Assembly: GCA_034769895.1 (NCBI GenBank)
Contig: CM068367.1
Span: forward strand, 708,196,885-708,260,884
Direction: 5' to 3'
Length of the DNA stretch: 64,000 bases
Origin: Magicicada septendecula
Taxonomy: Eukaryota > Arthropoda > Insecta > Hemiptera > Cicadidae
Position numbers and translations under genes: made by a program. Each line of letters starts with the position of its first letter. The first letter of the stretch is position 1. Below, piece by piece: positions 47,823-59,547 of this stretch. The notes beneath the pieces were generated by a model. It saw only the letters and a list, made by a program, of their open reading frames with translations, had not been told where the DNA came from and searched no databases.

Positions 47823-49108
47823 ATAAGTACCGGTAAATGTAACTTAGGATGTGATAGGCCAACTGAAGCCTAGAACTAAACATTGTATTTTTGTCAATTT
47901 AAGATGTTTATTATGTTAAGAATTGTTATAAAAGAACTTTATACGTATCCTAGTTGATGTAAATAACAATCATTCAATCAGTATTTAGTTATAAGACATA
48001 AGTTTATCAAAATATTGTATCGACTTTGTGAAACGTATACAGTTGTCCATATTTTAGCCAATCACGCATCTATATTTGAATAATGTTACCCACAGTTCCA
48101 AGCGCGAGGTACGCCGAAAATCTGTTACCGTTAACTAATTGCCTTTTTTTGAAGTTCTGAAGGGATACGGTTGATAGAATCTGCCGATCGAATTACTCGT
48201 TAATTAAAAGTTTATTCCAGGGTTAATAGTGTCATAAAATTGCAAGGTGTATAATAATTTGCAATTCAGTGAATTTAAGGCAAGTATAGTTCAATATTAA
48301 TTACTTATGTTAGTATAATATCCAGCAATGCATTTTGAAATAATTACACCATCACCAAGACATTATTCAAATAATCACTATTATTGTTAAATTGTAAATT
48401 AAAAAATATAAGCAGAGGTTAAAGATGTTACTTTTCATAACATGGTAACCTCAAAATGTCGAACATTTTCAGCCGAGATTTATTGTTTTAGATTAAGAAC
48501 ATATGGTTAATAGATGTAACTACTCTATTTAGTCTCTTTCTGACCTTTAGTTAGATTATAAATCGGTTTATGAAATGGTTAATAATACGTCAGTGGAAGG
48601 TGTAATGAGAAAATAGCAGAAATGGAAACCTGGGGAATGTTAACTGTTCTGTAGATAGAATTTTGTCAGAATGTTTCGAAATGATCATCAACATTGAAAA
48701 AAAGTAAGCATATTAAGTAAACATATATATAAGTATTTATTATATAATGTTTGTTTTTTTGATAAAGTGATTTTGATTATAATATATAAATATTTGTCAA
48801 CAAGAAAAAATTTTCAGTTTTCAAAATTTAAATATATTTTTATTAAACAATGGGTTCTTCATTGAGGTGGGGACCATGTCACTCACTCCCTCTCAAGCCT
48901 CTCCCATTTTGCAGAAAAAGAGGACCCTGTCAAGACTGATACTTTGACGACAGTGACAGGGCTTTCCACTAAATTCAGCCGAGTGACAGGTAGGCCCAAC
49001 TCTGATTGGCTCCTCAGATTTCCCCGGCATTAGTAGGTTCTATAGAAATATTTTATTTCGAAAATGATTTTTTATATATTTACTACATTTAAAGGGTAAT
49101 TTTTTCTC
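47823..49108. other. Unidentified 1.3 kb between repeat units 7 and 8
   Basis: Separates the tandem array from an eighth unit, so it may be an insertion within the array. A GC-richer stretch at 48860-49035 contains GTGACAGGGCTTTCC-type words. No gene, TIR or LTR was recognised. Confidence 0.35.
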
Positions 49109-49255
49109 TGACGAACGATAACTGCCGTAAATTCAAACCGAATCAACTAGTCTTTTGCATACATTTTGAGTTATACAGAACTCAAGGTCTGTTGATTTTG
49201 TTGAAGATCGGTTAAGGGAAAGGGGTAGTTTACCTGCAACGTTTTATATTGTAAC
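49109..49255 (+). repeat. Eighth unit of the 165 bp repeat
   Basis: Starts ACGAACGATAACTGCCG and ends GTTTACCTGCAACG, matching the units at 46681-47822. The LTR array begins a few bases later, apparently inserted at the unit end. Confidence 0.85.
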
Positions 49256-49258
49256 ATC

Positions 49259-49969
49259 TCGCGAGTAACCTCTTCCGTTTATACATTTCTCGAGTATATA
49301 ATGAAAATCTATTTTTTATTTGCCCCCACATTATTAGCGTCATTTGTAACGTCTCGCGAGTAATTGTGATTCACGTCTATTTGATACTCTTCGAAACTCT
49401 CGCCTAATTAATAGTTACAAAGTTTTTATCTGTTGGTGTTATATGCCTTCAAAATCGAGTGTGTGTGATTATGAAAGAATCTTGAATGATTTTCTTAAAT
49501 TTGTTTGTATTAAATCAATACCGTTGTTTGAAAATAGGTAGGAGAGAGAGTAAAGAGAGTCAAAGAGAATTACTCACTTTGTATACAATCGAGTATTTTA
49601 AATTTTTTCCGCTCGTGGCATCAGCTGTTTTCTCCTTTTACGAACCCATTTGAGGTTAAATTACTTTTGTAGTACGTAATAATATCTTGATGACCGGACT
49701 GATTCCCTTTCTCTTCTTGATTTTTCATATTACCTGTAACCAACTACCATCTACTAGAAATAATACACGTTTTATTATTTAAATGCCAGGCATTCCTTGA
49801 ATTTATTTAATATTTACGGGACACTATGGTCTCCAAAACATTGAATTGACAATCGATTAATTCACAAATCACAGCGTTACTTCGATCTTAAGTTTACTAA
49901 CATATAACACATAACAAATGTTTTTTATTACAGTTTTAATAAAGAAAAAGAAATAATTAAATAATCTGG
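49259..49969 (-). repeat. 3' LTR of unit A, truncated
   Basis: Matches 51789-52500 closely, with scattered substitutions. It joins internal A at 49970 through a short filler and lacks the first part of the LTR. Confidence 0.8.
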
Positions 49970-50876
49970 TCCTTCTGAGACCAGAGGGACGTACCGTCTG
50001 CTCAGGAAAATGATTGCTGGAACATTTCTACAGTCAATTCATTATATTAAAAAAAACTTACAAGTAGTCGATTGACGACTAATACTAAACACTTTTGGGA
50101 TTCTTCACGCTGTTGCTGTTTGCATTTAATAATATATTTCTTTTTCTTCTTGATTCCTTCTTATTTTTCAGTAACTAATTTCAGATAACATTATTGATAG
50201 GCATTATTTTAAAATCCTTTTGACTTTCCTTCTTATGACTGATGTTCTTCATATCATTTCTTCCTTTACCATTTTCAACTCTGAGAAATTCTAAATTGTA
50301 GCTGTATTAATTATTATCATTCTTTAGCTTCATTGTAATTCTAGTCATTAAATTATTCGTGGTTCTTCTTATTTTCCCTTCTTATCTGAGGACCTTACCA
50401 TTAATTGTTTTTATATTTTTTTCTTCTCGTTCCCATTAAAATATTATTTTTTCTCTTATTTCATTTTAAATCAGTTATTTATAATTAAATTATATAATCT
50501 GTTCTTACATTCTCTTGGCGGTTTGTTGTTTATCTTAAATTATATCGTTTCAAAATATTTTGAGTAAGTTGTCCTTACATGCTTTTTGAATTTTGGGCTT
50601 TTATTATATTTTATTTGGTTCCTTCTTTCCAATGGGTTGCTTGGTCGGTATACAGAAAATCAGTCCCCTTTTTCTGGTTGATTATTATTTGGTTTAACCA
50701 TGGTCCATAAACTCAGTTACTCCTATTCCTCGGATTACTGGGGTGTTCGGAATTACTTCTCTCCTTGATAATCTCCTTATCATCCGGCTCCCCAACTTTG
50801 CTGCTATGAAACCTTCATTTAAGTACCGGTCTCCCGTCATAGTTCGTTCCTTTTTAACTAACAGGTATTGTACCTC

Positions 50877-51698
50877 CTATAACATAACATAGTCACTCAT
50901 ATTTAATACCATTTCATTCCCTTTTACCTCTGGATTATTTACCAAATATTTGAATGTTATATTCCGTCTTGAAGATATGACTGATATCGTCTGATATATT
51001 TCAATCGTCGACATATTTAATTGAGATCTAGCCTTAATTAACTCCCTTTGTTCATTAATTGGAAGGTTAAATACATTAATTAATCCACCATTCCTCCTCA
51101 TCTCCAATTCTTCTCTTGTATTTATTATTTTCTTTCTACATATTTTTCTTATTTTCTTGGTCTTCTTTTCCAGGTATTTATTATCCTCTTTACTGTTGTT
51201 ATTTTTATTCTCAGATAATATTGCACCTTGGTATTCTCTAATTTCTATTTCCTTTCTGCTCTCTTCTGTATTCGGACTTACTTTAATTCCTTCGGAAGTG
51301 CTGTCTAGTGTTTCATTCAAATTTTTGAAACCACTGTCCATTGTTTCCTCTAACTTTCTCAAACTTTCATCCATTTGTTTCATTAATTTTTCATGGTGTC
51401 TCTGGTAATCTTCTCTTATTTTGTTATTCCCTTCCAGTATAATTCTCAACATCTCCTGCATGCTCGTGTCTTCTTTTTGGGCGGATTTATCTGGTTGGTC
51501 CCCTTGGGCATCCTCTTCAATTATTTCCTTTTCCGTGTCCATAACTACTTCGGTTTCTTCTTTATCGCCTGTCTGTTGTTCCATTTCACTGTCCGTGACT
51601 ACTTCTATTTCTTGTTCCTGTCCACCTTCTTCCTTCTCCGTGTCTTCTGCCCTCTTCTTCGACCTGCCTCTGGTATTATGCATTTCTTGTCTTCTCAT
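50877..51698 (-). pseudogene. gag-like protein, unit A (premature stop)
   Basis: First ATG at 51698. The N-terminus is Glu-rich (KKRAEDTEKEEGGQEQEIEV), then comes a coiled-coil segment (EMLRIILEGNNKIREDYQRH, LRKLEETMDSGFKNLNETLD), a basic stretch (KKTKKIRKICRKK) and a C-terminal domain with INVFNLPINEQRELIKARSQ and NNPEVKGNEMVLNMSDYVML. The stop here is TAG where unit B has GAG, so about 60 C-terminal residues are lost. No CCHC knuckle. Gag assignment rests on position after LTR and primer site and on composition. Confidence 0.6.
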
Positions 51699-51768
51699 AG
51701 TTGCCAACAAAAATTAGGTTTTTCGTTATATTAACTTGCATATATCTCAAAATTCCTTCCTAATTCAA

Positions 51769-51786
51769 GCCCCACGTTGGCCACCA
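51769..51786 (-). promoter_or_regulatory. tRNA-Lys primer-binding site, unit A
   Basis: TGGTGGCCAACGTGGGGC, two differences from the tRNA-Lys(CUU) site TGGCGCCCAACGTGGGGC, two bases after the LTR end. Confidence 0.75.
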
Positions 51787-51788
51787 TT

Positions 51789-53864
51789 TGTAACGTCTCG
51801 CGAGTAACCTCTTCCGTTTATACATTTCTCGAGTATCTAATGAAAATCTATTTTTTATTTGCCCCACGTTATTAGCGTCATTTGTAACGTCTCGCGAGTA
51901 ATTTGTGATTCACGTCTATTTGATACTCTTCGAAACTCTCACCTAATTAATAGTTACAAAGTTTTTATCTGTTGGTGTTATATGCCTTCAGAATCGAGTG
52001 TGTGTGATTATGAAAGAATCTTGAATGATTTTCTTAAATTTGTTTGTATTAAATCAATACCGTTGTTTGAAAATAGGTAGGAGAGAGAGTAAACAGAGTC
52101 AAAGAGAATTACTAACTTTGTATACAATCGAGTATTTTAAATTTTTTCCGCTCGTGGCATCAGCTGTTTTCTCCTTTTACGAACCCATTTGAGGTTAAAT
52201 TACTTTTGTAGTACGTAATAATTTCTTGATGACCGGACTGATTCCCTTTCTCTTCTCGATTTTTCATATTACCTGTAACCAACTACCATCTACTAGAAAT
52301 AATACACATTTTATTATTTAAATGCAAGGCATTCCTTGAATTTATTTAATATTTACGGATCACTATGGTCTCCAAAACATGAATTGACAATCAATTACTT
52401 CACAAATCACAGCGTTACTTCGATCTTAAGTTTACTAACATATAACACATAACAAATGTTTTTTAATTACAGTTTTAATAAAGAAAAAGAAATAATTAAT
52501 TTCCCAGGGTTATTTAAGGTTCTTTGAACTTTGAGGAAGTCAGAAATGCATATGGGTCTGTATCAAACTTTACATTAATTATTTTAAAATTTGTACAATC
52601 TGTATCATTCAGTTGATTTTTTGACCGCTAGAGCGCAAACTACGTTTCTTCACTGACAAAACGAGCACTAAAATTAATGGCGTCTGTAATGTTATTAGCA
52701 AAGCCACATTTTTCTGTTTTTTGGTTAATTAAAATAAAGTTTATGTTCACCTTGTTTTCAGATGGATTTAAAGAGATGGTGCTGTTTTTAGTGTTCTAGA
52801 TTTATAGTTGAGGTGTAATTTAGTTAAATTTTAAAAGGAAGCGATCTCACTCAATGGTTTTCAATGATGACGTCTTGATTGAGAGGTGGTTAGCCGGATT
52901 TATTGGTTGTTCATCAATTTTCTGGTGTGAATTAGTTTATTTCAATGGACATCTCTGATGTAGTGTCTACTGCTGACTCGTTTTCTTAATTTAGGAGTGG
53001 TTTATTCCGAATACTCTTTTAAATTTATAAAATTTTATAGGACATTACACTTTTCATCTTCACACGTTGAATTCCATTAAACAATCAATCAATTTCTTGT
53101 TAGCTAGTTACTCCTAGTAACCAAGAAGTTGATGGTTTTTTATTGGCTACCCTAGGTACCGTTTTAGGTAAATAGGCTAGTATATAATATTATTATTTCT
53201 TTTCTTCTTTAAAAAAAAATACTCCTTTACAAATCTTAGTTTTGATTAATTTTAATTTATATGAGATTTTTCTTCATGGATTTATTTAAGCTTGGCTGTT
53301 GGCATTTTATAATTTAATGATTTTTTAATTGAGTTTATTTATTACTTATAATGTGGTCCATGTATTCTTACTCTATACCACTTTATTTTCCCTTCCATCT
53401 TTTTAGTATAGTTTTAATTGGCCTTTATCAGTTTAATATAACCCTGGATTATTTTATATCTAAACAAAATAATTATAGTAAACAAAAATATTAATTCTAG
53501 TTATAATGCCTTTGTGGCCTACACAATACAAAACTACAACAACTTGTCAATAGTATCATAGTCTATTGCTATAATACTGCTTTTTTTTCATCTTCAGCAC
53601 AAATTTGTGAGATGCTCTTTTTAAATGTTTGACAGTTTCACCTATCATACTATGTTCCACTTTGTACACTGCACTTTTATGATTACATTTAGTATTGTTT
53701 TCAATGGTTACAGTGTTTTTAGAGTACAAAGGTTCTCATAGTTTGATACATAATCCCCATTTCTGACTTTTAAAATGGGTGATTACTGGTTTTTTTCTCT
53801 TGTGGTTATATTAATCCTCCTTTATTTATTTATCATTATTGGGCAGGAGTTATGTAACGCTACA
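51789..53864 (-). repeat. Central full-length LTR (2076 bp)
   Basis: On the minus strand it begins TGTAGCGTTACATAACTCC right after a G-rich tract (AGTGGGGGGGCTTTA) and ends GACGTTACA, followed by two bases and the primer site. It therefore obeys the TG...CA rule. 51789-52500 is repeated at 49259-49969, and 51789-52260 at 56193-56675. The part from 52501 to 53864 occurs only here, so its LTR status rests on the boundary signals. Confidence 0.65.
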
Positions 53865-55098
53865 TAAAGCCCCCCCACTAGAACAGATTTATTTTTTATT
53901 TCTTCTTAAAAATTAATTGTTTGGTTCCTAATTCTTTGGCTTCTTTCATCATTCTTCATTATATCTCTTTATTTCTGCTTGATTATATTCATCTTTTATT
54001 TGGTTAATGGTAATAGACTTGATTTCATACTCAACTCTCTCTCTCTTGGAGGCAAATTCATTAATGATATGATTTCTCGGGGTGGTGGTTTTTCAAACAT
54101 TACTAGATAAGGATTGGTCACAATAATCAGTAAAAACTTGTTTTAACACTCTCATATTTCTATTTACTTCTATAAATGTGCTTTCTCAATTGAGCTTCTG
54201 TCTGCTATCTTCCTTCTGTTTTCTGCCTTCATACTTCTGGAATCGATATTAATCTTCTCAGCTGTTTTATTATCCCTTAAATATTCAATTTCCCTAACAT
54301 TTTTTCCCTATCCTGTGGTGTGGTTCAGTTCCGGTGGCCACTTTTGGGTCCACTACTCCGCTGTCCATCCTTACACCTTCTGAGACCAGAGGGACGTACC
54401 GTCTGCTCAGGAAAATGATTGCTGGAACATTTCTACAGTCAATTCATTATATTAAAAAAAACTTACAAGTAGTCGATTGACGACTAATACTAAACACTTT
54501 TGGGATTCTTCACGCTGTTGCTGTTTGCATTTAATTATATATTTCTTTTTCTTCTTGATTCCTTCTTATTTTTCAGTAACTAATTTCAGATAACATTATT
54601 GATAGGCATTATTTTAAAATCCTTTTGACTTTCCTTCTTATGACAGATGTTCTTCGTATCATTTCTTCCTTTAACATTTTCAACTCCGAGAAATTCTAAA
54701 TTGTAGCTGTATTAATTATTATCATTCTTTAGCTTCATTGTAATTCTAGTCATTAAATTATTCGTGGTTCTTCTTATATTCCCTTCTTATCTGAGCACCT
54801 TACCATTAATTGTTTTTATATTTTTGTCTTCTCGTTCCCATTAAAATATTATTTTTTCTCTTATTTCATTTTAAATCAGTTATTTATAATTAAATTATAT
54901 AATCTGTTCTTACATTCTCTTGGCGGTTTGTTGTTTATCTTAAATTATATCGTTTCAAAATATTTTGAGTAAGTTGTCCTTACATGCTTTTTGAATTTTG
55001 GGCTTTTATTATATTTTATTTGGTTCCTTCTTTCCAGTGGGTTGCTTGGTCGGTATACAGCAAATCAGTCCCCTTTTTCTGGTTGATTATTATTTGGT

Positions 55099-56102
55099 TT
55101 AATCATGGTCCATAAACTCAGTTACTCCTATTTCTCGGATTACTGGGGTGTTCGGAATTACTTCTCTCCTTGATAATCTCCTTATCATCCAGCTCTCCCA
55201 CTTTGCTGCTATGAAACCTTCATTTAAGTACCGGTCTCCCGTCATAGTTCGTTCCTTTTTAACTAACAGGTATTGTACCTCCTCTAACATAACATAGTCA
55301 CTCATATTTAATACCGTTTCATTCCCTTTTACCTCTGGATTATTTACCAAATATTTGAATGTTATATTCCGTCTTGAAGATATGACTGATATCGTCTGAT
55401 ATACTTCAATCGTCGACATATTTAATTGAGATCTAGCTTTAATTAACTCCCTTTGTTCATTAATTGGAAGGTTAAATACATTAATTAATCCACCCTTCCT
55501 CCTCATCTCCAATTCTTCTCTTGTATTTATTATTTTGTTTCTACATATTTTTCTTATTTTCTTGGTCTTCTTTTCAGGTATTTATTATCCTCTTTGCTGT
55601 TGTTATTTTTATTCTCAGATAATATTACACCTTGGTATTCTCTAATTTCTATTTCCTTTCTGCTCTCTTCTGTATTCGGACTTACTTTAATACCTTCGGA
55701 AGTGCTGTCTAGTGTTTCATTCAAATTCTTGAAACCACTGTCCATTGTTTCCTCTAACTTTCCGAAACTTTCACCCATTTGTTTCATTAATTTTTCATGG
55801 TGTCTCTGGTAATCTTCTCTTATTTTGTTATTCCCTTCCAGTATAATTCTCAACATCTCCTGCATGCTCGTGTCTTCTTTTTGGGCGGATTTATCTGGTT
55901 GGTCCCCTTGGGCATCCTCTTCAATTATTTCCTTTTCCATGTCCATAACTACTTTGGTTTCTTCTTTATCGCCTGTCTGTTGTTCCATTTCGCTGTCCAT
56001 GACTACTTCTATTTCTTGTTCCTGTCCACCTTCTTCCTTCTCCGTGTCTTCTGCCCTCTTCTTCGACGTGCCTCTGGTATTATGCATTTCTTGTCTTCTC
56101 AT
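55099..56102 (-). pseudogene. gag-like protein, unit B (frameshift)
   Basis: Same protein as unit A but one base is lost near 55575, splitting it into 55554-56102 and 55099-55512. The C-terminal part is longer than in unit A and ends VIREIGVTEFMDHD. Each copy is broken at a different site, so their common ancestor had an intact frame. Confidence 0.6.
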
Positions 56103-56172
56103 AGTTGCCGACAAAAATTAGGTTTTTCGTTATATTAACTTGCATATATCTCAAAATTCCTTCCTAATTCAA

Positions 56173-56190
56173 GCCCCACGTTGGGCACCA
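56173..56190 (-). promoter_or_regulatory. tRNA-Lys primer-binding site, unit B
   Basis: TGGTGCCCAACGTGGGGC, one difference from the tRNA-Lys(CUU) site, two bases after the LTR end. Confidence 0.8.
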
Positions 56191-56192
56191 TT

Positions 56193-56675
56193 TGTAACGT
56201 GTTGCGAGTAACCTCTTCCATTTATACATTTCTCGAGTATCTAATGAAAATCTATTTTTTATTTGCCCCACGTTATTAGCGTCATTTGTAACGTCTCGCG
56301 AGTAATTTGTGAATCACGTCTATTTGATACTCTTCGAAACTCTCGCCTAATTAATAGTTACAAAGTTTTTATCTGTTGGTGTTATATGCCTTCAAAATCG
56401 AGTGTGTGTGATTATGAAAGAATCTTGAACGATATTCATAAATTTGTTTGTATTAAATCAATACCGTTGTTTGAAAATAGGTAGGAGAGAGAGTAAAGAG
56501 AGTCAAAGAGAATTACTCACTTTGTATACAATCGAGTATTTTAAATTTTTTCCGCTCGTGGCATCAGCTGTTTTCTCCTTTTACGAACCCATTTGAGGTT
56601 AAATTACTTTTGTAGTACGTAATAATTTCTTGATGACCGGACTGATTCCCTTTCTCTTCTCGATTTTTCATATTG
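56193..56675 (-). repeat. 5' LTR of unit B, truncated
   Basis: Matches 51789-52260 and then stops abruptly at GATTTTTCATATT, after which unrelated sequence follows. Confidence 0.8.
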
Positions 56676-56989
56676 CAACCCCTCTTCCCTTTTATGTCTT
56701 TTTATATGTATAATTTTTTTTTTTTTTTTTGAAAAAGAAGCCACAAGTTAATTAGAACTAGGCCGGAGCCCAGAGAAGCCAAAATTGTGCTGGGTCCAGT
56801 ATGACGGGACTTGCAATGAAACTCGGTTGTAATATAACAATAACAGTTTTTATTGTCCCCACCATTCGCTACATCTAGATGAAACTTTATCACATAATTA
56901 TCACAAATATATCATAATAAATAAGACCCATGTTTTAATAGTGTGAAAAGACAAGGTCTGTATATCAGTGAGAAGTATTTATATATATA
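56676..56989. other. Spacer between LTR array and Helitron end
   Basis: Contains a T17-18 run at about 56714-56731 and a GC-richer part (56760-56830). No gene recognised. Confidence 0.4.
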
Positions 56990-57656
56990 CTAGCGAGTAC
57001 CCGGCATGCGTTGCAATGCCACTCAAAGAAAGAAAGTGTTTGTGTTTTAATTCTGTTTATTGAAGTGCTTTTGGATACACAATATTTTTTGTTTTTCCGT
57101 CTGGTGCGTACATGAATAAATCCGAAGGTTTTCCGACGCGTGAGCAGGCCACATACAGCTGTCCATGTGAGAAGCATGGATTTTTCAAATTTAGTCCACA
57201 CACTTGTAGCGATTGTCCCTGTGCTTTGTTGATGGTCATTGCAAATGCGAGTCGCACCGGAAACTGCAAATGTTTGAACTCGAATGGCATATCTGTCGGA
57301 ATCATTGGGATGCGTGGCAACAGTACATCTTCTCCTTTAAATTTTCCATTTAAAATTGTAGCTTCGATGATATTGTTCATCATCTGTTTCACTGAAAGCC
57401 TTGTACCGTTGCAAAGTCGTGGTGGATTGATGTTTCGGAGAAGAATGATAGGCACGCCAATTTTCAATGTTAAAACGTGCGGCGGCATGCCTGGCAAATC
57501 AAGTGAATTCAAGAATTCAGTTGGATAATTGACAACTTCGTCTTGATTCATTACAGTATCGGTGGACTTATACGTTGTCGCTTCGCCTGGTATTTTGTTT
57601 TGAATGCTGAAATTGATGGTGTAGTGCCGCGATATCCCCCAGGGCTCATTGTCCAT
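56990..57656 (-). mobile_element. Helitron, 3'-terminal fragment
   Basis: The minus strand ends GGCATTGCAACGCATGCC, GGGTACTCG, CTAG at 56990, followed by T. A GGCAT/ATGCC stem just before a terminal CTAG next to T is the Helitron 3' end. Upstream lies the helicase C-terminus. The 5' part of the element is missing. Confidence 0.85.
57057..57620 (-). pseudogene. Helitron Rep/Hel helicase, C-terminal end
   Basis: The recognisable part starts NKIPGEATTYKSTD and continues YPTEFLNSLDLPGMPPHVLT, GVPIILLRNINPPRLCNGTR, then RLAFAMTINKAQGQSLQVCG and SHGQLYVACSRVGKPSDLFM. The last two are motifs V and VI of the Pif1-type SF1 helicase that closes the Helitron protein. The frame runs to its natural end (57057-57059) without interruption but lacks the Rep domain and helicase motifs I to IV. 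Residues before NKIPGE (MDNEPWGISRHYTI) do not resemble the family and are probably flanking sequence. Confidence 0.88.
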
Positions 57657-57888
57657 ATTTCATAGGATGGTATAAGTGATGTTTATTTTACCATTAACAA
57701 TGACACACTCTGCCTCAGGTGTGACAAAAGAAACTGACTGTTTTAAAAACGTTTTATCTTCTCGTTGGAACTATTCGTTAGTTGTACGTTCCTCTACCTT
57801 TAAATCGGTTACTCACAATTGTCTGACCGTACTTTCTATTTTTGTTGAGATGTGTCAGAAGCGATTTGGACGTATTAAGAGTGTTTAC
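57621..57888. other. Junction between truncated Helitron and gypsy LTR
   Basis: No independent gene recognised. The exact start of the LTR is unknown because the partner LTR is outside the window. Confidence 0.35.
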
Positions 57889-58912
57889 ATACTTTAGTAT
57901 TTACTTACTTAAAAGGTTTTCTTAGCATCTGTTCAAATAAAGAGTGTACAGTAATCGTTTCTGTGGTTGCAAATTAACCACCAATATCCTGTTTTGAAGA
58001 CTTTCAAGGATTTGTACCGCGCGTGGCAATCTGAGCTCTGATTGGCCGACGCATGGGAGTAGCCCAGTTACTTGGTTGAAGCCTTCTGAAACTATAAAAG
58101 CTGACAGAGGCCCAAACCAGCATCATTTGGTCTGTCGAGTGATCCGGGGCGACACAGCCGTGTGTCCTGTAAATTTTCGTTTTCGTCTTCAAACTACTGT
58201 GAATCTCAAGTTTTTTTCAAGTATAATTATTCAAGTTTTATAATATTTATTAAAGTGTAAAGTTAGATACGCGAAACGCGCTAACTGCTCTTCAGTCGCA
58301 GCTCATATCACAGAATGGCACTTCGAAACAGAGAGGGAGGTATGACTAGGGAATAATTGAAATTTGTGTAACTTAAATACCAAAAGAGAGAGACTTTAAA
58401 AAGATTTATAAAGACTATAAAATATCTTATTATCAAATTAAAGTATAATCTGTTTTATTAAAGAGAATAAGAGAGAGACATAAGATTATTATAAAGATTA
58501 AATTTTGTTAGCGGTTATAAATTGAGTTATATAAACATTTTAAAGAGATATTACATTATTTTGTTCTAATATCTATATAATTGAATTTTAAGTTTGCTTC
58601 TTAATCTTGAAACCATTAATTTAATTATTTTGGAGTTATGTAGAGTTTATATATATATCTATATATCACATTGAATTAGAGATCTAAAGGCTTTTATGTT
58701 TAAATGCTTACTAATTGTTTTATAAAGATTTATTGATTGATTGAAATGTACTAAAATCATTACAGAAATTCAGTAACTAATAAACGTAAGAATTAATAAT
58801 CTTAGATTTGAGTTTCATTTGTCTGTACACCTATAAGCCACCACTATCACTTAAAAGGTATTGTATGATACTTGGAAGCCTCCTTACCGCTCGGGAGACG
58901 CTGGCCACGACA
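57889..58912 (+). repeat. 5' LTR of the Ty3/gypsy element (left boundary uncertain)
   Basis: Ends CCACGACA at 58912, two bases before a perfect primer site. TATAAAAG at 58093-58100 has an initiator-like TCATTTG about 27 bp downstream. The left end is a guess at TGTTTACATAC. A small frame ATG (58315) is followed by a splice-donor-like GGGAG/GTATGA at 58339/58340. Confidence 0.6.
58093..58100 (+). promoter_or_regulatory. TATA box of the gypsy LTR
   Basis: TATAAAAG in a GC-richer promoter-like segment; transcription is expected to start near 58122-58128. Confidence 0.65.
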
Positions 58913-58914
58913 AA

Positions 58915-58932
58915 TGGTGGCAGCGGTGGGAT
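58915..58932 (+). promoter_or_regulatory. Primer-binding site for tRNA-Leu
   Basis: TGGTGGCAGCGGTGGGAT is the complement of the last 18 bases, with CCA, of eukaryotic tRNA-Leu(AAG), as I recall that tRNA (ending ATCCCACCGCTGCCA). It lies two bases after the LTR. Confidence 0.85.
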
Positions 58933-59012
58933 AAATTGGTGTGCTTGAGGTTTAGAGACATATGTAAACTTATATAAAAGTGTTCCTAGGTATAAACAAC
59001 TTTTCAATCTAG

Positions 59013-59381
59013 ATTTCTAGATATAAACAACTTTTAAAGGCATTGAAAATTTCTTTAATACATAACTCAATAGCTGATTATTATTTAAATCATCCTGCAA
59101 TTTGTAAAATTTTAAATTCAAAAGAGTCAAGAGGAGATAAGTGGCATATATATATTTGTTATTTTGATGAAAACTTTCAGCAAAAGTCTAACGAATTTAC
59201 CTTAATAAAAGGGAAACCCATAAGATTAATAAGAGAAATTGAATATAGTAACGTTTTAAATTGTACAGAATATATGGATTATGTTGCTTGTAAATTTCTG
59301 AATAGAGAAGACTGTACGATTGAAGCTGAAATAGATTTTTATGACAAAGTTACATATGTGATTCTAGTAAGGATACATTAA
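59013..59381 (+). CDS. Gypsy accessory ORF a, no AUG
   Basis: Open from 59013, immediately after a TAG whose AG could serve as a splice acceptor (TTTTCAATCTAG). The first methionine is about 79 residues into the conventional 112-codon frame, so translation would need splicing onto an upstream AUG or a non-AUG start. The TTG at 59043 is one candidate. The product is compact, with alternating hydrophobic segments typical of beta strands (DKWHIYICYFDEN, NEFTLIKGKPIRLIREIEYS, KVTYVILVRIH) and four cysteines. No family recognised. The sustained protein-like composition in such AT-rich DNA argues that it is or was coding. Confidence 0.5.
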   Translation: MSRYKQLLKALKISLIHNSIADYYLNHPAICKILNSKESRGDKWHIYICYFDENFQQKSNEFTLIKGKPIRLIREIEYSNVLNCTEYMDYVACKFLNREDCTIEAEIDFYDKVTYVILVRIH

Positions 59382-59547
59382 GATGTTTATTATTGTGTTA
59401 TTATTATGTTTAATATATGTTGATATGTAATTTGTGATGCTTAACTCTAAGTGATATATCATTATCGAATTCGGTATTATTTAAATTTTCGCGGGACTGT
59501 GAAATTTATTTGAGATTTTTTTTTTGAGAGATTAATTTGAGATATTT

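Larger units (their letters stand above)
49259..56675 (-). mobile_element. Second LTR retroelement array, gag only, LTR-internal-LTR-internal-LTR
   Basis: Minus orientation: partial LTR (56675 to 56193), internal B (56192 to 53865), full LTR (53864 to 51789), internal A (51788 to 49970), partial LTR (49969 to 49259). Internal A lacks the counterpart of 52501-54375, that is the 3' internal part plus the first 1.36 kb of the LTR, replaced by about 12 bp. Only a coiled-coil gag is encoded; no pol domain is present. Primer sites follow both complete internal starts. Confidence 0.8.

Noticed and set aside
51157-51734. Plus-strand ORFs over 51157-51734 and 55594-56138 with membrane-like composition
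   Set aside because: Antisense shadows of the Glu-rich gag-like frames; no independent start, splice or domain evidence.
57112-57528. 138-codon plus-strand ORF
   Set aside because: Antisense to the Helitron helicase frame, which matches motifs V and VI.
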